Assembly: GCF_000159355.1 (NCBI RefSeq)
Contig: NZ_GG670120.1
Location: 635,748 to 699,747, forward strand
Direction of reading: 5' to 3'
DNA length: 64,000 nucleotides
From: Lactobacillus johnsonii ATCC 33200
GTDB taxonomy: Bacteria > Bacillota > Bacilli > Lactobacillales > Lactobacillaceae
A program made the position numbers and the translations under genes. Within the stretch, counting starts at the first letter, position 1. Each line of letters opens with the position of its first letter. Of this stretch, positions 56,510 through 64,000 are shown one piece after another. The notes beneath the pieces are model-generated. The model searched no databases, was not told the DNA's origin, and was given only the letters and a program-made list of their open reading frames with translations.

Positions 56510-57352
56510 ATGACTGAAGAAAAAAAAGAAAATCAAAAAATTGTTAATCTAATTATTATTTCTGACTCCGTTGGTGATACAGCTTTCAATATGGTACAAG
56601 CTGGTGCGGTGCAATATCCAAATGTTAAGTTTAACTACCGCCGCTATCCTTTTATTACCAATAAGGAAAAACTAGAAAAAGTTTTTAGTGAAATCACAGA
56701 ATTTGAAAATGTATTAATTGCCTTCACTTTGATTCATGAAGATGAACAATTGGCCGTAATTAAATTTGCACGTGAACATAATATGAAATACGTCGACTTA
56801 CTTTCTGGCGTAATTGACAACATTCATGCTTTAACTGGTGAAGAACCTAAACATGAAATCGGTGCTGTTCACCACATGGGTCAAAATTACTTTGATAGAA
56901 TTTCTGCAATGGAATTTGCTGTTATGTATGATGATGGGAAAGATCCAAAAGGTTTCTTAGAAGCTGACGTTGTTTTACTTGGTGTTTCTAGAACTTCTAA
57001 GACTCCACTTTCTTTATTCTTAGCTAACAAGAATCTTAAGGTCGCTAATTTACCACTTGTACCTCAAACCCATATTCCAGATGAAATCTATAAGATTAAT
57101 CCTAAAAAAATCATTGGTTTAACAAATGATCCATCTGTTTTGAATGAAATCAGACGTCAAAGAATGATAGCCTATGGTTTAAATCCAGATACAACTTATT
57201 CTAATATGGATTCTATCAATGCAGAACTTGAGGCAGCTAATAAACTTTATAAGAAACTTGGTTGCTATGTAATTAACGTTGCTCATCGTTCAATTGAAGA
57301 AACAGCAGCACTAATTTTAGAACACCTCGGTATTGATGACTACGCTAAGTAA
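56510..57352 (+). CDS. PPDK/PEP-synthase regulatory protein (DUF299)
   Basis: This 280-residue DUF299 protein is of the PPDK/PEP-synthase regulatory type, a bifunctional ADP-dependent kinase and pyrophosphorylase. The family start NLIIISDSVGDTAFNMVQAG and the P-loop ADVVLLGVSRTSKTPLSLFL, with HRSIEETAALILEHLGIDD at the C-terminus, are clear. The start at 56510 is supported by GAGGTG 9 bases upstream; a GTG at 56501 is less likely. The partner dikinase is not in this window. Its action on PEP metabolism fits the presence of PEP carboxylase in the genome, but any link is inference. Confidence 0.93.
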   Translation: MTEEKKENQKIVNLIIISDSVGDTAFNMVQAGAVQYPNVKFNYRRYPFITNKEKLEKVFSEITEFENVLIAFTLIHEDEQLAVIKFAREHNMKYVDLLSGVIDNIHALTGEEPKHEIGAVHHMGQNYFDRISAMEFAVMYDDGKDPKGFLEADVVLLGVSRTSKTPLSLFLANKNLKVANLPLVPQTHIPDEIYKINPKKIIGLTNDPSVLNEIRRQRMIAYGLNPDTTYSNMDSINAELEAANKLYKKLGCYVINVAHRSIEETAALILEHLGIDDYAK

Positions 57353-57372
57353 CGAATAAAATTAAATATTTT

Positions 57373-57409
57373 AAAAAGATCTTTCATTAAATTTTGAAAG
57401 ATCTTTTTT
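57373..57409. terminator. Bidirectional terminator
   Basis: AAAAAGATCTTTC and GAAAGATCTTTTT form a 13-bp perfect stem between the convergent DUF299 and DUF59 genes. Confidence 0.93.
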
Positions 57410-57419
57410 ATACCTCTAT

Positions 57420-57749
57420 TTATTTTTCGTCATATCCAAAATGTTTTTTAGCTTGATCACTCATCTTTTCTGGACTCCAAACTGGGTACCAAACAAACTC
57501 AACATCAACATTTTTGACTTCAGGAACCTTCATAACTGCTGCAGTAACCAATTCAATTAATACTTCTGCTAAAGGACAAGCTGGAGTGGTTAAAGTCATA
57601 TTAATCAGACAAATTCCATCTTCATCTAAATCAATCTCGTAAACTAGTCCTAGATTAACAATATTTACCCCTAACTCCGGGTCTATGACAGTTGCTAGTT
57701 GATTGATAATATTTTGCTTAATTTCTTCACTAGTCCGCATTCTAAACAT
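57420..57749 (-). CDS. DUF59/MIP18-family Fe-S assembly factor (SufT/PaaD-like)
   Basis: This is a protein of about 109 residues with the DUF59 fold. The family patterns VIDPELGVNIVNLGLVYEID and LTTPACPLAEVLIELVTAAV carry the conserved DPE and the reactive cysteine in TPACPL. The C-terminal FVWYPVWSPEKMSDQAKKHF is typical. SufT-type proteins help mature Fe-S enzymes. The start overlaps the end of sdaAA, whose product is a Fe-S-dependent serine dehydratase, so it is likely to serve that enzyme. The start codon is uncertain (ATG at 57749 or 57740, or TTG at 57758). Confidence 0.9.
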   Translation of the reverse strand: MFRMRTSEEIKQNIINQLATVIDPELGVNIVNLGLVYEIDLDEDGICLINMTLTTPACPLAEVLIELVTAAVMKVPEVKNVDVEFVWYPVWSPEKMSDQAKKHFGYDEK

Positions 57750-58623
57750 CTTTTCCAAAAATTCTAGCCTTAATAGCCTGTCCTGTTGGAGTGCCTGCTA
57801 ATCCACCAATCCCAGTTTCTCTTAATGATACTGGCATTTGATGACCGACTTTTTTCATAGCATCAATACACTCATCAGCCGGGATAACACTGGTACATCC
57901 AGCTAGTGCCATATCAGCAGCAATTAGTGCGTTGCCTGCTCCAATAGCATTTCTTTTTACGCAGGGTACTTCTACTAGTCCTGCTATTGGATCACATACT
58001 AGTCCCAATAAATTAGACATAGCAATCGCTAAAGCTTGAGAGCTTTGCGCGGGCGTGCCACCGGCTATTTCTACAGCTGCTGCTGCACCCATTGCGGAAG
58101 CTGAACCTACTTCTGCTTGGCAGCCACCGGTTGCACCAGCAATTTCCGCATTATTTCCAATAACTAATCCCATTCCTCCTGCAGTAAAGAGAAAGCGAAT
58201 CATTTGCTCTTCATTTAAGTCTAGCTTTTTTTCAAGCATAAATAAAATGCCTGGCAGTGTGCCAGAAGAGCCTGCTGTTGGAGTTGCACAAATGACGCCC
58301 ATCGCAGCATTTACTTCATTTGTCGCTACGGCATTTTGCACAGCTTCCATCATAAAATCACCAGAAAGAGTATGTCCTTTTTCACGATAATTCTTTATTT
58401 TAATCGCTTCACCACCTGTTAAGCCAGTATGAGAAAATACTCCTTTACCAGTACTTCCCTTACTAACCGCAGCACGCATGGTTTCAAGATTATATTTCAT
58501 TTTATTCCATACTTTTTCTCTAGATAGACCTGATAATTTGCATTCTTGTTCAATTATTAATTCTGAAATAGGTTTTTCTGTTTTTTCAGCGTCTGCAACA
58601 ATTTCTTTAATATGATTGTACAT
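57742..58623 (-). CDS. sdaAA: L-serine dehydratase, iron-sulfur, alpha subunit
   Basis: This 293-residue alpha subunit of the oxygen-sensitive [4Fe-4S] L-serine dehydratase converts serine to pyruvate and ammonia. Conserved stretches are GVICATPTAGSSGTLPGILF, GGCQAEVGSASAMGAAAAVE and NLLGLVCDPIAGLVEVPCVK. The cysteines of these segments (CATP, GGCQAE, CDP, PCVK) include the cluster ligands, and all are present. It follows sdaAB by 12 bases and overlaps the DUF59 gene downstream. Confidence 0.96.
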   Translation of the reverse strand: MYNHIKEIVADAEKTEKPISELIIEQECKLSGLSREKVWNKMKYNLETMRAAVSKGSTGKGVFSHTGLTGGEAIKIKNYREKGHTLSGDFMMEAVQNAVATNEVNAAMGVICATPTAGSSGTLPGILFMLEKKLDLNEEQMIRFLFTAGGMGLVIGNNAEIAGATGGCQAEVGSASAMGAAAAVEIAGGTPAQSSQALAIAMSNLLGLVCDPIAGLVEVPCVKRNAIGAGNALIAADMALAGCTSVIPADECIDAMKKVGHQMPVSLRETGIGGLAGTPTGQAIKARIFGKDV

Positions 58624-58635
58624 TAGTTTCTCATT

Positions 58636-59298
58636 TCATAAACAAACAATGTTTTTATATTTTTTCTTGAGTTCTCCAATTAAAGAAGGCTTAAAATAGT
58701 TTTGAATATCATATTCATAAATGTAATAGTCCGGGCTTCTATATATTCTGCTCTCATTAAAGGGTGCCTTTTGTTGTAAAAAGGAAGTCAAAGATCTTTG
58801 ATTTTTTATTTTTCTTTCTGGATCAATCAATAGAACAATTGGCAACGTACCGCTGGGCTCAACCACAATATCATGGATTACTAAGCGGCGAATTTCTATT
58901 GCTCCACCACCAACAGAACAGCCTGCCAACTGAACTTTTTTATGACCATCAGTCATATCCAAAATCGCTGTATTCGGATGATGAATCGGGCTTTCTCCCT
59001 TTTCCTCTACAAATCTAATATCAATACCGCGTTTACGTGCAATTTCTGGAGCTTTTGGTACTCGTAAGTCAGAAGTAGTAAAGCCCAAAATCCCAGCTGC
59101 AATTGCATAATCAGTACCATGTCCACGATGAGTCTGAGCAAAAGAACCATAATAATGAACAGTAACCTTTTTAGGAATTCCTCCAAAAAGCTTATTTCCC
59201 TCTCTGCCAATTGCTACTGCACCAGCTGTATGTGAACTAGAGGGTCCAATCATAACTGGACCAATGATATCAAAAACACTTTTAAAACGATTTTCCAT
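58636..59298 (-). CDS. sdaAB: L-serine dehydratase, iron-sulfur, beta subunit
   Basis: This is the 220-residue beta subunit. The start is SVFDIIGPVMIGPSSSHTAG, whose SSSHT loop binds substrate in related enzymes, and an ACT-like C-terminal region of weak similarity follows. I place the start at the ATG at 59296-59298, with a GGGAATC site; the longer frame from 59385 runs into the preceding gene's end and lacks family similarity. It forms an operon with sdaAA and the DUF59 factor. The YitT gene lies immediately upstream on the same strand, with a stop 88 bases before this start. Confidence 0.95.
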   Translation of the reverse strand: MENRFKSVFDIIGPVMIGPSSSHTAGAVAIGREGNKLFGGIPKKVTVHYYGSFAQTHRGHGTDYAIAAGILGFTTSDLRVPKAPEIARKRGIDIRFVEEKGESPIHHPNTAILDMTDGHKKVQLAGCSVGGGAIEIRRLVIHDIVVEPSGTLPIVLLIDPERKIKNQRSLTSFLQQKAPFNESRIYRSPDYYIYEYDIQNYFKPSLIGELKKKYKNIVCL

Positions 59299-59385
59299 CT
59301 TAGATTCCCTACATAAAAAATTTTTTAAAGAAAAACGACCATTTCCTTTGTTGTATAAAGTGAAATAATCGTTTTCTAGTAACAT

Positions 59386-60264
59386 CTAAACTGGCGTCTG
59401 TTCCTTGAATCTTCCATATACCTTCGAAACTTCGCTCAAACTCATAAAGGCATAAGGATCATTGTTTAAGACAATATTATAAATGTCATACATATCATAT
59501 TTATCAATTACCATTAATAAGACTGTCTTTTCAGTATGACTATACGCACCCTCGGCATCATGCAGAATAGTAATTCCACGATGCATTTTAGCCTGAATTC
59601 CATCAATAATATGTTTAGGATGTTCTGTTACGATTAATACCTGCATCTTTTGATGTTGATTATAGACAGCGTCTATTACCTTACCATTGACAAAGATGTT
59701 CAAAGCCGTATATAGAGCTCGAGTCCATCCAAATACAAAACCAGCACATATTACGATAATTAGGTTAAAAAAGATATTTATTTGACCAAAACTTTTACCA
59801 GTTTTCTTTCGTAAAATAATTCCTAAGACATCTAGTCCACCAGTAGAGATACCTGATTTTAAAGCTATCCCAGTACCAACACCATTAATTACCCCACCAA
59901 AAATTGCACAAATAATTGGATCATAGCTCATCTTAATTGGAGCAATAATTTTCATCATGATAGATGCCAATAAAACTGCAACTAAAGTAAAAATCGTAAA
60001 ACGGTGGCCAATTTTAAACCATCCTAAAATAAATAATGGGATATTTAGTACAAAATACATTACCGATGTTGCTAATGTAAATGGTAAATACCGTTCTGAT
60101 ACAGACTGTAAAATTTGGGCAAAACCAGTAATTCCAGAAGCATAAATTTTACCAGGTTGCCAGAAAAAATTTAAGGCGATAGCAACGGCTAAAGCATAAA
60201 ATAAAGCTGCTGATAACTTTGAAATTAAGATATGACGCCGCGAAAGCCTTTCTAATGTACTCAT
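59386..60264 (-). CDS. YitT family membrane protein (DUF161/DUF2179)
   Basis: This is a 292-residue membrane protein. Five or six hydrophobic segments (residues about 15-190) carry the family patterns NFFWQPGKIYASGITGFAQI and IALKSGISTGGLDVLGIILR. A cytosolic DUF2179 domain follows from about residue 210 (VLIVTEHPKHIIDGIQAKMH, GITILHDAEGAYSHTEKTVL), a small ferredoxin-like fold. The function is unknown; family members are scattered in operons and lack a defined substrate. It precedes sdaAB on the same strand. Confidence 0.92.
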   Translation of the reverse strand: MSTLERLSRRHILISKLSAALFYALAVAIALNFFWQPGKIYASGITGFAQILQSVSERYLPFTLATSVMYFVLNIPLFILGWFKIGHRFTIFTLVAVLLASIMMKIIAPIKMSYDPIICAIFGGVINGVGTGIALKSGISTGGLDVLGIILRKKTGKSFGQINIFFNLIIVICAGFVFGWTRALYTALNIFVNGKVIDAVYNQHQKMQVLIVTEHPKHIIDGIQAKMHRGITILHDAEGAYSHTEKTVLLMVIDKYDMYDIYNIVLNNDPYAFMSLSEVSKVYGRFKEQTPV

Positions 60265-60329
60265 AATTTTCCTCTTTTACTATGTTCATAACGTATCTAG
60301 TGTAAAGATATTTATAGTTAAAAACAAGT

Positions 60330-60887
60330 CTATTTTTTCCAATGCTTTTTGATAAATTGTTCTCTCCCTCCGGCCTCTTCTAAAGCATACCGAGCTGGAT
60401 CTTTTTTATAGAAATCTTGATGGTAATCTTCAGCCAAATAGAAAGGCTTTGCTGGTTCAATACGGGTTACAATTGGATCTGAAAACTTATTTGAATCTTC
60501 TAAAGATTTACGTGATTGTTCAGCAATTTCTTTTTGTTCAGGTGAATTATAGTAAATAACTGGTTGATATTGACTGCCGCGATCTTGAAACTGTCCCATA
60601 GCATCAGTTGGATCAGTAACTTGCCAATAAATATTAACTAAATCCTCATAAGATAGTTTATTTGGATCATAAGTAATGCGAACCGCCTCAGTATGCCCAG
60701 TTAATCCCGTACAAACTTGTTCGTAAGTAGGGTTAGGCACGACTCCACCGGTATAACCTGATTCTACCTTTATGACACCAGGATATGTATCGAAAGGAGC
60801 AACCATGCACCAGAAACAACCGCCAGCAAAGATAGCTTTGTCATACTGCGACTTTTCGTTGTTATCAAGGGATTTGATGTCTTTCAT
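60330..60887 (-). CDS. msrA: Peptide-methionine (S)-S-oxide reductase MsrA
   Basis: This 185-residue enzyme repairs the S-epimer of methionine sulfoxide. The catalytic cysteine is in [20 protein letters not shown]. Conserved stretches are [45 protein letters not shown] and AEDYHQDF. No C-terminal resolving-cysteine pair is seen, so it probably uses a two-cysteine mechanism with the second Cys in the GGCFWC motif. The ATG at 60885-60887 is preferred over a TTG at 60926, although the ribosome binding site is weak. A different methionine sulfoxide reductase (msrB) is encoded 1.4 kb away. Confidence 0.95.
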   Translation of the reverse strand: MKDIKSLDNNEKSQYDKAIFAGGCFWCMVAPFDTYPGVIKVESGYTGGVVPNPTYEQVCTGLTGHTEAVRITYDPNKLSYEDLVNIYWQVTDPTDAMGQFQDRGSQYQPVIYYNSPEQKEIAEQSRKSLEDSNKFSDPIVTRIEPAKPFYLAEDYHQDFYKKDPARYALEEAGGREQFIKKHWKK

Positions 60888-61027
60888 AGTTTTCACTAGC
60901 TTTCTAAAAATTTCAGTTTTTAACAAAAATTAGGTTCTTTTTAGGTTCCTATTTCTTTTAATTCATTCATATATATTATTAATGGAATTTACTCTTAAAG
61001 CAAAAAAGTCACTCTAGAACATCAGAT

Positions 61028-61224
61028 CTAAAATAACTTGCTTTCCTTTAACTTTGCTTTTCTTTTCTCTATATAACTTTCTATGGCTTTTAAATATTCT
61101 TCAGTAGCTAACTTAAGAATAAAGTTTTTTGTAATGGATCGTTTAACTATGTAGTTCTTTCTATCTTTATTATTTTCATCCCATTTTTTATTAGCTTTTT
61201 TCTAGCTTCTGTTAGTTTAACCAT
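61028..61224 (-). pseudogene. Small mobile-element-type protein (RHH-like), frameshifted
   Basis: On the minus strand an ATG at 61222-61224 opens MVKLTEARKK. After a one-base shift in the A6 run at 61196-61201 the frame continues as ANKKWDENNKDRKNYIVKRS, ITKNFILKLATEEYLKAIES, YIEKRKAKLKESKLF to a stop at 61028. Adding one A restores about 65 residues. The pattern ARKKANKKWDE-N-KDR-YI--RS---FI---AT is that of small ribbon-helix-helix-type proteins common in phage and mobile elements of Firmicutes. No other mobile-element gene is nearby. The 620-base stretch between msrA and the SGNH hydrolase holds this remnant and otherwise only AT-rich sequence. Confidence 0.6.
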
Positions 61225-61508
61225 TAAATATCAGCTTTCTAATTAAATATAAAACAAATCTAAGTGATATTGTATATGGCTATGATAACAGATTTATAGT
61301 TTCTTTCTTAGTCATAATATTTAGTTTTATAGCTTATTACTGCTGTTAAGTGCATTGATTATATCCGGTGTTTATATTAAATCTATTTCCAGCACAATAC
61401 TTTACATAATTATTTTAACGTAATAAATATAAATTTGTTTTATCTGCAAAAGAATAAAAAAATCCATCTCTCGATTATATAAAATCAAAAGATGGTTTTT
61501 AAACAAAA
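61225..61508. other. AT-rich intergenic region
   Basis: Apart from the terminator at 61456-61500 I see no ORF with a ribosome binding site, no strong promoter and no repeat here. Confidence 0.5.
61456..61500 (-). terminator. Terminator of the msrB-SGNH transcript
   Basis: CCATCT and AGATGG form a stem with partial pairing (TTTGAT/ATCGAG) around an AT loop. It is followed on the minus strand by T-rich sequence, 9 bases after the hydrolase stop. Confidence 0.6.
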
Positions 61509-62270
61509 CTAATTTTCATAAATATCAGTGAGCGCTTTTTCAAATTCAGGAAGCCAGCTCAGCTTATATCCAGCACGAGTGGGATGAATATCGTCAACCA
61601 TATATAGTTGACGTTCATTTTCACTATAGTTAAAGTGCTTATCATCCCACATATTAAGAAACTTAAATTTCCATTTCTTTTGTAACTCTTTTGTTGCTTC
61701 TACTAATTCACCGTATTTTTTGGAATCAAAAAATGGATTAGAATAAATCAAAACAGGACAATTCCAAGTCTTTTTAACATACTCTAAAATGAATTCAATT
61801 GCTCCAATACTAGTTGTAATATCGTACTTGTCATTTTCACTAATTTTTCCTAAAGGAATATCAGCTTTAGCATCATTAGTTGAAAGTTGCAACACAAAAG
61901 CACTTATATTTTCTAAAATTGGAAGTTTCTCTAAGCGTGCTACATAAGAATCATCACCATTTTCTGCTAAGGTTGTTCCGGAAACAGCTTCTTTAAATGG
62001 ATAAATCCCATCTTTTTTTCTTAAATAATCTACGAATGATTCACTCAAGGCACCTGCACCATAAGTAACAGAACTTCCTAAAAAGGCAATCTGTTTATCT
62101 ACAAGCTTACTATTAGTAGACTGTGTCCCACTTACATTGTATTCAACCTGATTACCAGAGGCTTTAACTATCTTTGTCAAAAAGTCTTCATGTTGACCAG
62201 CAAACTCTAATAATTCAGGAATATTTTCTTCTGGAACCTTCAAATTATCAAAAACTTGTATTAAATTCAT
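61509..62270 (-). CDS. SGNH/GDSL hydrolase
   Basis: This is a 253-residue cytosolic SGNH hydrolase. Block I carries the nucleophile in QIAFLGSSVTYGAGALSESF. Block III is LQLSTNDAKADIPLGKI with the oxyanion Asn. Block V is VDDIHPTRAGYKLSWLPEF with the Asp and His of the triad. An N-terminal segment of about 75 residues precedes block I. Such enzymes often deacetylate carbohydrates or hydrolyse esters, and the substrate here is unknown. The start at 62268-62270 follows AGGAATAGGA and overlaps the msrB stop, so it is coupled to msrB. Confidence 0.9.
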   Translation of the reverse strand: MNLIQVFDNLKVPEENIPELLEFAGQHEDFLTKIVKASGNQVEYNVSGTQSTNSKLVDKQIAFLGSSVTYGAGALSESFVDYLRKKDGIYPFKEAVSGTTLAENGDDSYVARLEKLPILENISAFVLQLSTNDAKADIPLGKISENDKYDITTSIGAIEFILEYVKKTWNCPVLIYSNPFFDSKKYGELVEATKELQKKWKFKFLNMWDDKHFNYSENERQLYMVDDIHPTRAGYKLSWLPEFEKALTDIYEN

Positions 62271-62274
62271 GATC

Positions 62275-62703
62275 CTATTCCTCAAATATTTTTTTATATT
62301 GATTATAGCCTTCCTCTTCTAGCTTATCATATGGGATGAATTTTAAGGAAGCAGAATTAATACAATACCGTAATCCACCTTGATCTACTGGCCCATCAGT
62401 AAAAACATGACCTAAGTGGGAATCAGCAATCGGACTCTTCACTTCTGTTCGCTCCATTCCATGTGACTGATCCCGCTTATAACGTAATTTCTTTATTGGC
62501 TTAGTAAAACTCGGCCAACCACATCCCGCATCATATTTATCTTGACTTGAAAAAAGTGGTTCACCGGAAACTACATCGACATAAATTCCTTTTTGATTAA
62601 AATCGTTATATTTTCCACTAAAAGGCATTTCAGTTGCTGCATGTTGTGTAACTTCATATTGCTCAGAATTTAATTTTTTAAGAGCTTCTTTTTTATCAAA
62701 CAT
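62275..62703 (-). CDS. msrB: Peptide-methionine (R)-S-oxide reductase MsrB
   Basis: This 142-residue enzyme repairs the R-epimer of methionine sulfoxide. Conserved stretches are [52 protein letters not shown] and [12 protein letters not shown]. The catalytic cysteine is in [12 protein letters not shown], and the Cys in AGCGWP can be the resolving residue. The zinc-binding CxxC pairs of some MsrB proteins are absent. The start at 62701-62703 follows AGAAGGTG; a longer in-frame start at 62733 is unsupported. It is coupled to the SGNH hydrolase. Confidence 0.96.
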   Translation of the reverse strand: MFDKKEALKKLNSEQYEVTQHAATEMPFSGKYNDFNQKGIYVDVVSGEPLFSSQDKYDAGCGWPSFTKPIKKLRYKRDQSHGMERTEVKSPIADSHLGHVFTDGPVDQGGLRYCINSASLKFIPYDKLEEEGYNQYKKIFEE

Positions 62704-62809
62704 TTTTTCACCTTCTAAAATTAAAGATATCAAATTTTAACATAAAAATGTTGTCTCATGATTTTTATTTCTATACAATAATCTATAATATTAGAGGGGG
62801 ATTTTTTTT

Positions 62810-63994
62810 ATGCCAAAATTAGCAAATGATTTATCACTTACAAAAAATACACGATTAAATTCTTTAGGACCTTCAAAAATTAGAGCTTTTGATGAAAAAG
62901 CTTCTCAAATCCCAGGAATTATTAAATTAACGATTGGAGAACCGGACTTAAATACACCAGATCATGTTAAAGATGCAGCTATTGCTGATATTAAATCAAA
63001 TGACTCACATTATGCACCACAAGCAGGTAAACCTGAGTTATTAGAGGCTATCAGCAACTACCTTGATCGCAGCCTTGATGTTAAATACGATCCAAAAACT
63101 GAAATTTGCGTTACAGTTGGAGCTACTGGTGCTTTAAATGATGTATTCATGTCAGTCTTAAATCCAGGTGATAAAATTTTAGTTCCTACTCCAGTATGGG
63201 CTTTATATTTTCAACTAATTAAATTAACAGGAGCTATCCCAGTCCAAATTGATACTTCAAAAGATGATTTTATCCTTACTCCTGAACACCTTGAAATAGT
63301 CCTACAAAATGAAGGAAAAGGCGCTAAAGCAATTATTTTAACTGATCCATCTAATCCAACAGGTCGCGTTTATCCCGCAGCTACTTTAAAGGCACTTGCA
63401 GAGGTTATTACCAAGTATCATCTCTTCTCGGTTACTGACGAAATATATGGTGAATTGGTTTACGATAATAATGTTCATCATTCTTTATCTCAATATATTC
63501 CTGAGCGCAATATTCTAATTTCAGGGCTTTCAAAAGCATACGCAATGACTGGTTGGCGATTAGGATATATTGCGGCTCCTGCAGATATTATGAAAACTAT
63601 TCAAAAAGTAAATGCATTTCTTGTGACTTCTGTAACTGATAATGTTCAAGCTGCTGCAATTGAGGCCCTAAACAAAGGCCAAGCAGATCCTCTTGAAGCA
63701 CGCAAAATTTACGAAGACAGATTAAAATTTATGAAAACTGGCCTAGAAAAATTAGGCTTTGAAATGTCTACGCCACAAGGAGCCTTCTATATTTTTGCTA
63801 AGATTCCTGATACTTTTGGTACCGACGATGAAGCTTTTGCGAATGAACTAGCTACTAAGGCAAAAGTTGGTGTAACTCCAGGTCGCTATTTCGGTAAGGG
63901 CGGTCAAGGATATGTTAGAATGTCTTATGCTTCTTCAACAGAGCAGCTACAAGAAGCCTTAAAACGAATTGCAAAATTTGTTGAAAATATTTAA
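62810..63994 (+). CDS. PLP-dependent aminotransferase class I
   Basis: This is a 394-residue fold-type I aminotransferase of the aspartate/aromatic or PatA-like group. Family residues are seen in IIKLTIGEPDLNTPDHVKDA, YAPQAGKPELLEAISNYL, TDPSNPTGRVYPAATLKALA, SVTDEIYGELVYDNN and the PLP lysine in LISGLSKAYAMTGWRLGYIA. A strong AGAGGGGG-type site precedes the ATG. Lactobacilli encode several such enzymes for aspartate, aromatic or N-acetyl-diaminopimelate substrates, and the sequence does not decide between them. It stands alone on the plus strand at the window end. Confidence 0.95.
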   Translation: MPKLANDLSLTKNTRLNSLGPSKIRAFDEKASQIPGIIKLTIGEPDLNTPDHVKDAAIADIKSNDSHYAPQAGKPELLEAISNYLDRSLDVKYDPKTEICVTVGATGALNDVFMSVLNPGDKILVPTPVWALYFQLIKLTGAIPVQIDTSKDDFILTPEHLEIVLQNEGKGAKAIILTDPSNPTGRVYPAATLKALAEVITKYHLFSVTDEIYGELVYDNNVHHSLSQYIPERNILISGLSKAYAMTGWRLGYIAAPADIMKTIQKVNAFLVTSVTDNVQAAAIEALNKGQADPLEARKIYEDRLKFMKTGLEKLGFEMSTPQGAFYIFAKIPDTFGTDDEAFANELATKAKVGVTPGRYFGKGGQGYVRMSYASSTEQLQEALKRIAKFVENI

Positions 63995-64000
63995 ATAAAT

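Noticed and set aside
58055..58390. 111-residue plus-strand ORF opposite sdaAA.
   Set aside because: It is antisense to a strongly conserved gene, alanine/proline-rich from reversed codons, and has no ribosome binding site.

Overview
The window is a low-GC Firmicute chromosome segment that reads as a Lactobacillus of the acidophilus/gasseri/johnsonii group. The grounds are the low GC, AGGAGG ribosome binding sites, a PepO/PepT peptidase set, PEP carboxylase without neighbouring TCA genes, a cinnamoyl-esterase remnant resembling L. johnsonii enzymes, and the gene orders rpsU-yqeY-phoH-ybeY-era-recO-glyQS-dnaG-rpoD and pyrR-pyrB-pyrC-carA-carB. The species call is inference. I see no rRNA, tRNA, insertion sequence, prophage, CRISPR array or origin.

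Layout. 1-5.1 kb: two GNAT acetyltransferases, a head-to-head pair of N-terminally truncated gene remnants, and a pair of ABC exporter half-transporters. 5.4-11.1 kb: an SPFH protein, an orphan Phd/YefM antitoxin, glycerate kinase, two frameshifted genes (SnoaL-like and nitroreductase) and pepO. 11.3-15.0 kb: a gene graveyard holding a secreted beta-helix protein with about eight lesions, a truncated and frameshifted FtsX-type permease, and a truncated glycosyltransferase. 15.1-28.9 kb: ppc, a cysteine hydrolase, then the pyrimidine region. This has carB, carA, pyrC, pyrB and pyrR on the minus strand with a second pyrR paralogue at the 3' end, pyrD upstream, and pyrF-pyrE divergent. Three PyrR-type attenuators can be read directly, and a fourth PyrR-like hairpin sits at the pyrD ribosome binding site.

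29-46 kb: a DUF2974-type lipase-fold membrane protein, a HAD phosphatase with a DUF218 protein, a frameshifted YbjQ gene, an RsmF operon with two unassigned proteins, signal peptidase I, a GntR-ABC operon with a clear operator, pepT, a Nif3-like/trmK pair and a polar amino-acid ABC importer. 46-56.4 kb: the housekeeping block from rpsU to rpoD, with a T-box ahead of glyQS. 56.5-64 kb: a PPDK-regulator-type protein, L-serine dehydratase with a coupled DUF59 Fe-S factor, a YitT protein, msrA, msrB with an SGNH hydrolase, a small frameshifted gene and an aminotransferase.

Together the genes make pyrimidines from bicarbonate, glutamine and aspartate (PEP carboxylase supplies oxaloacetate), handle peptides and amino acids, and run replication, transcription and ribosome maturation. 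I do not find a convincing new multi-gene system. The most notable signals are the dual PyrR arrangement with its RNA elements, the serine dehydratase/DUF59 coupling, the concentration of decaying surface and transport genes between pepO and ppc, and the fact that most readable frameshifts lie in short simple repeats.
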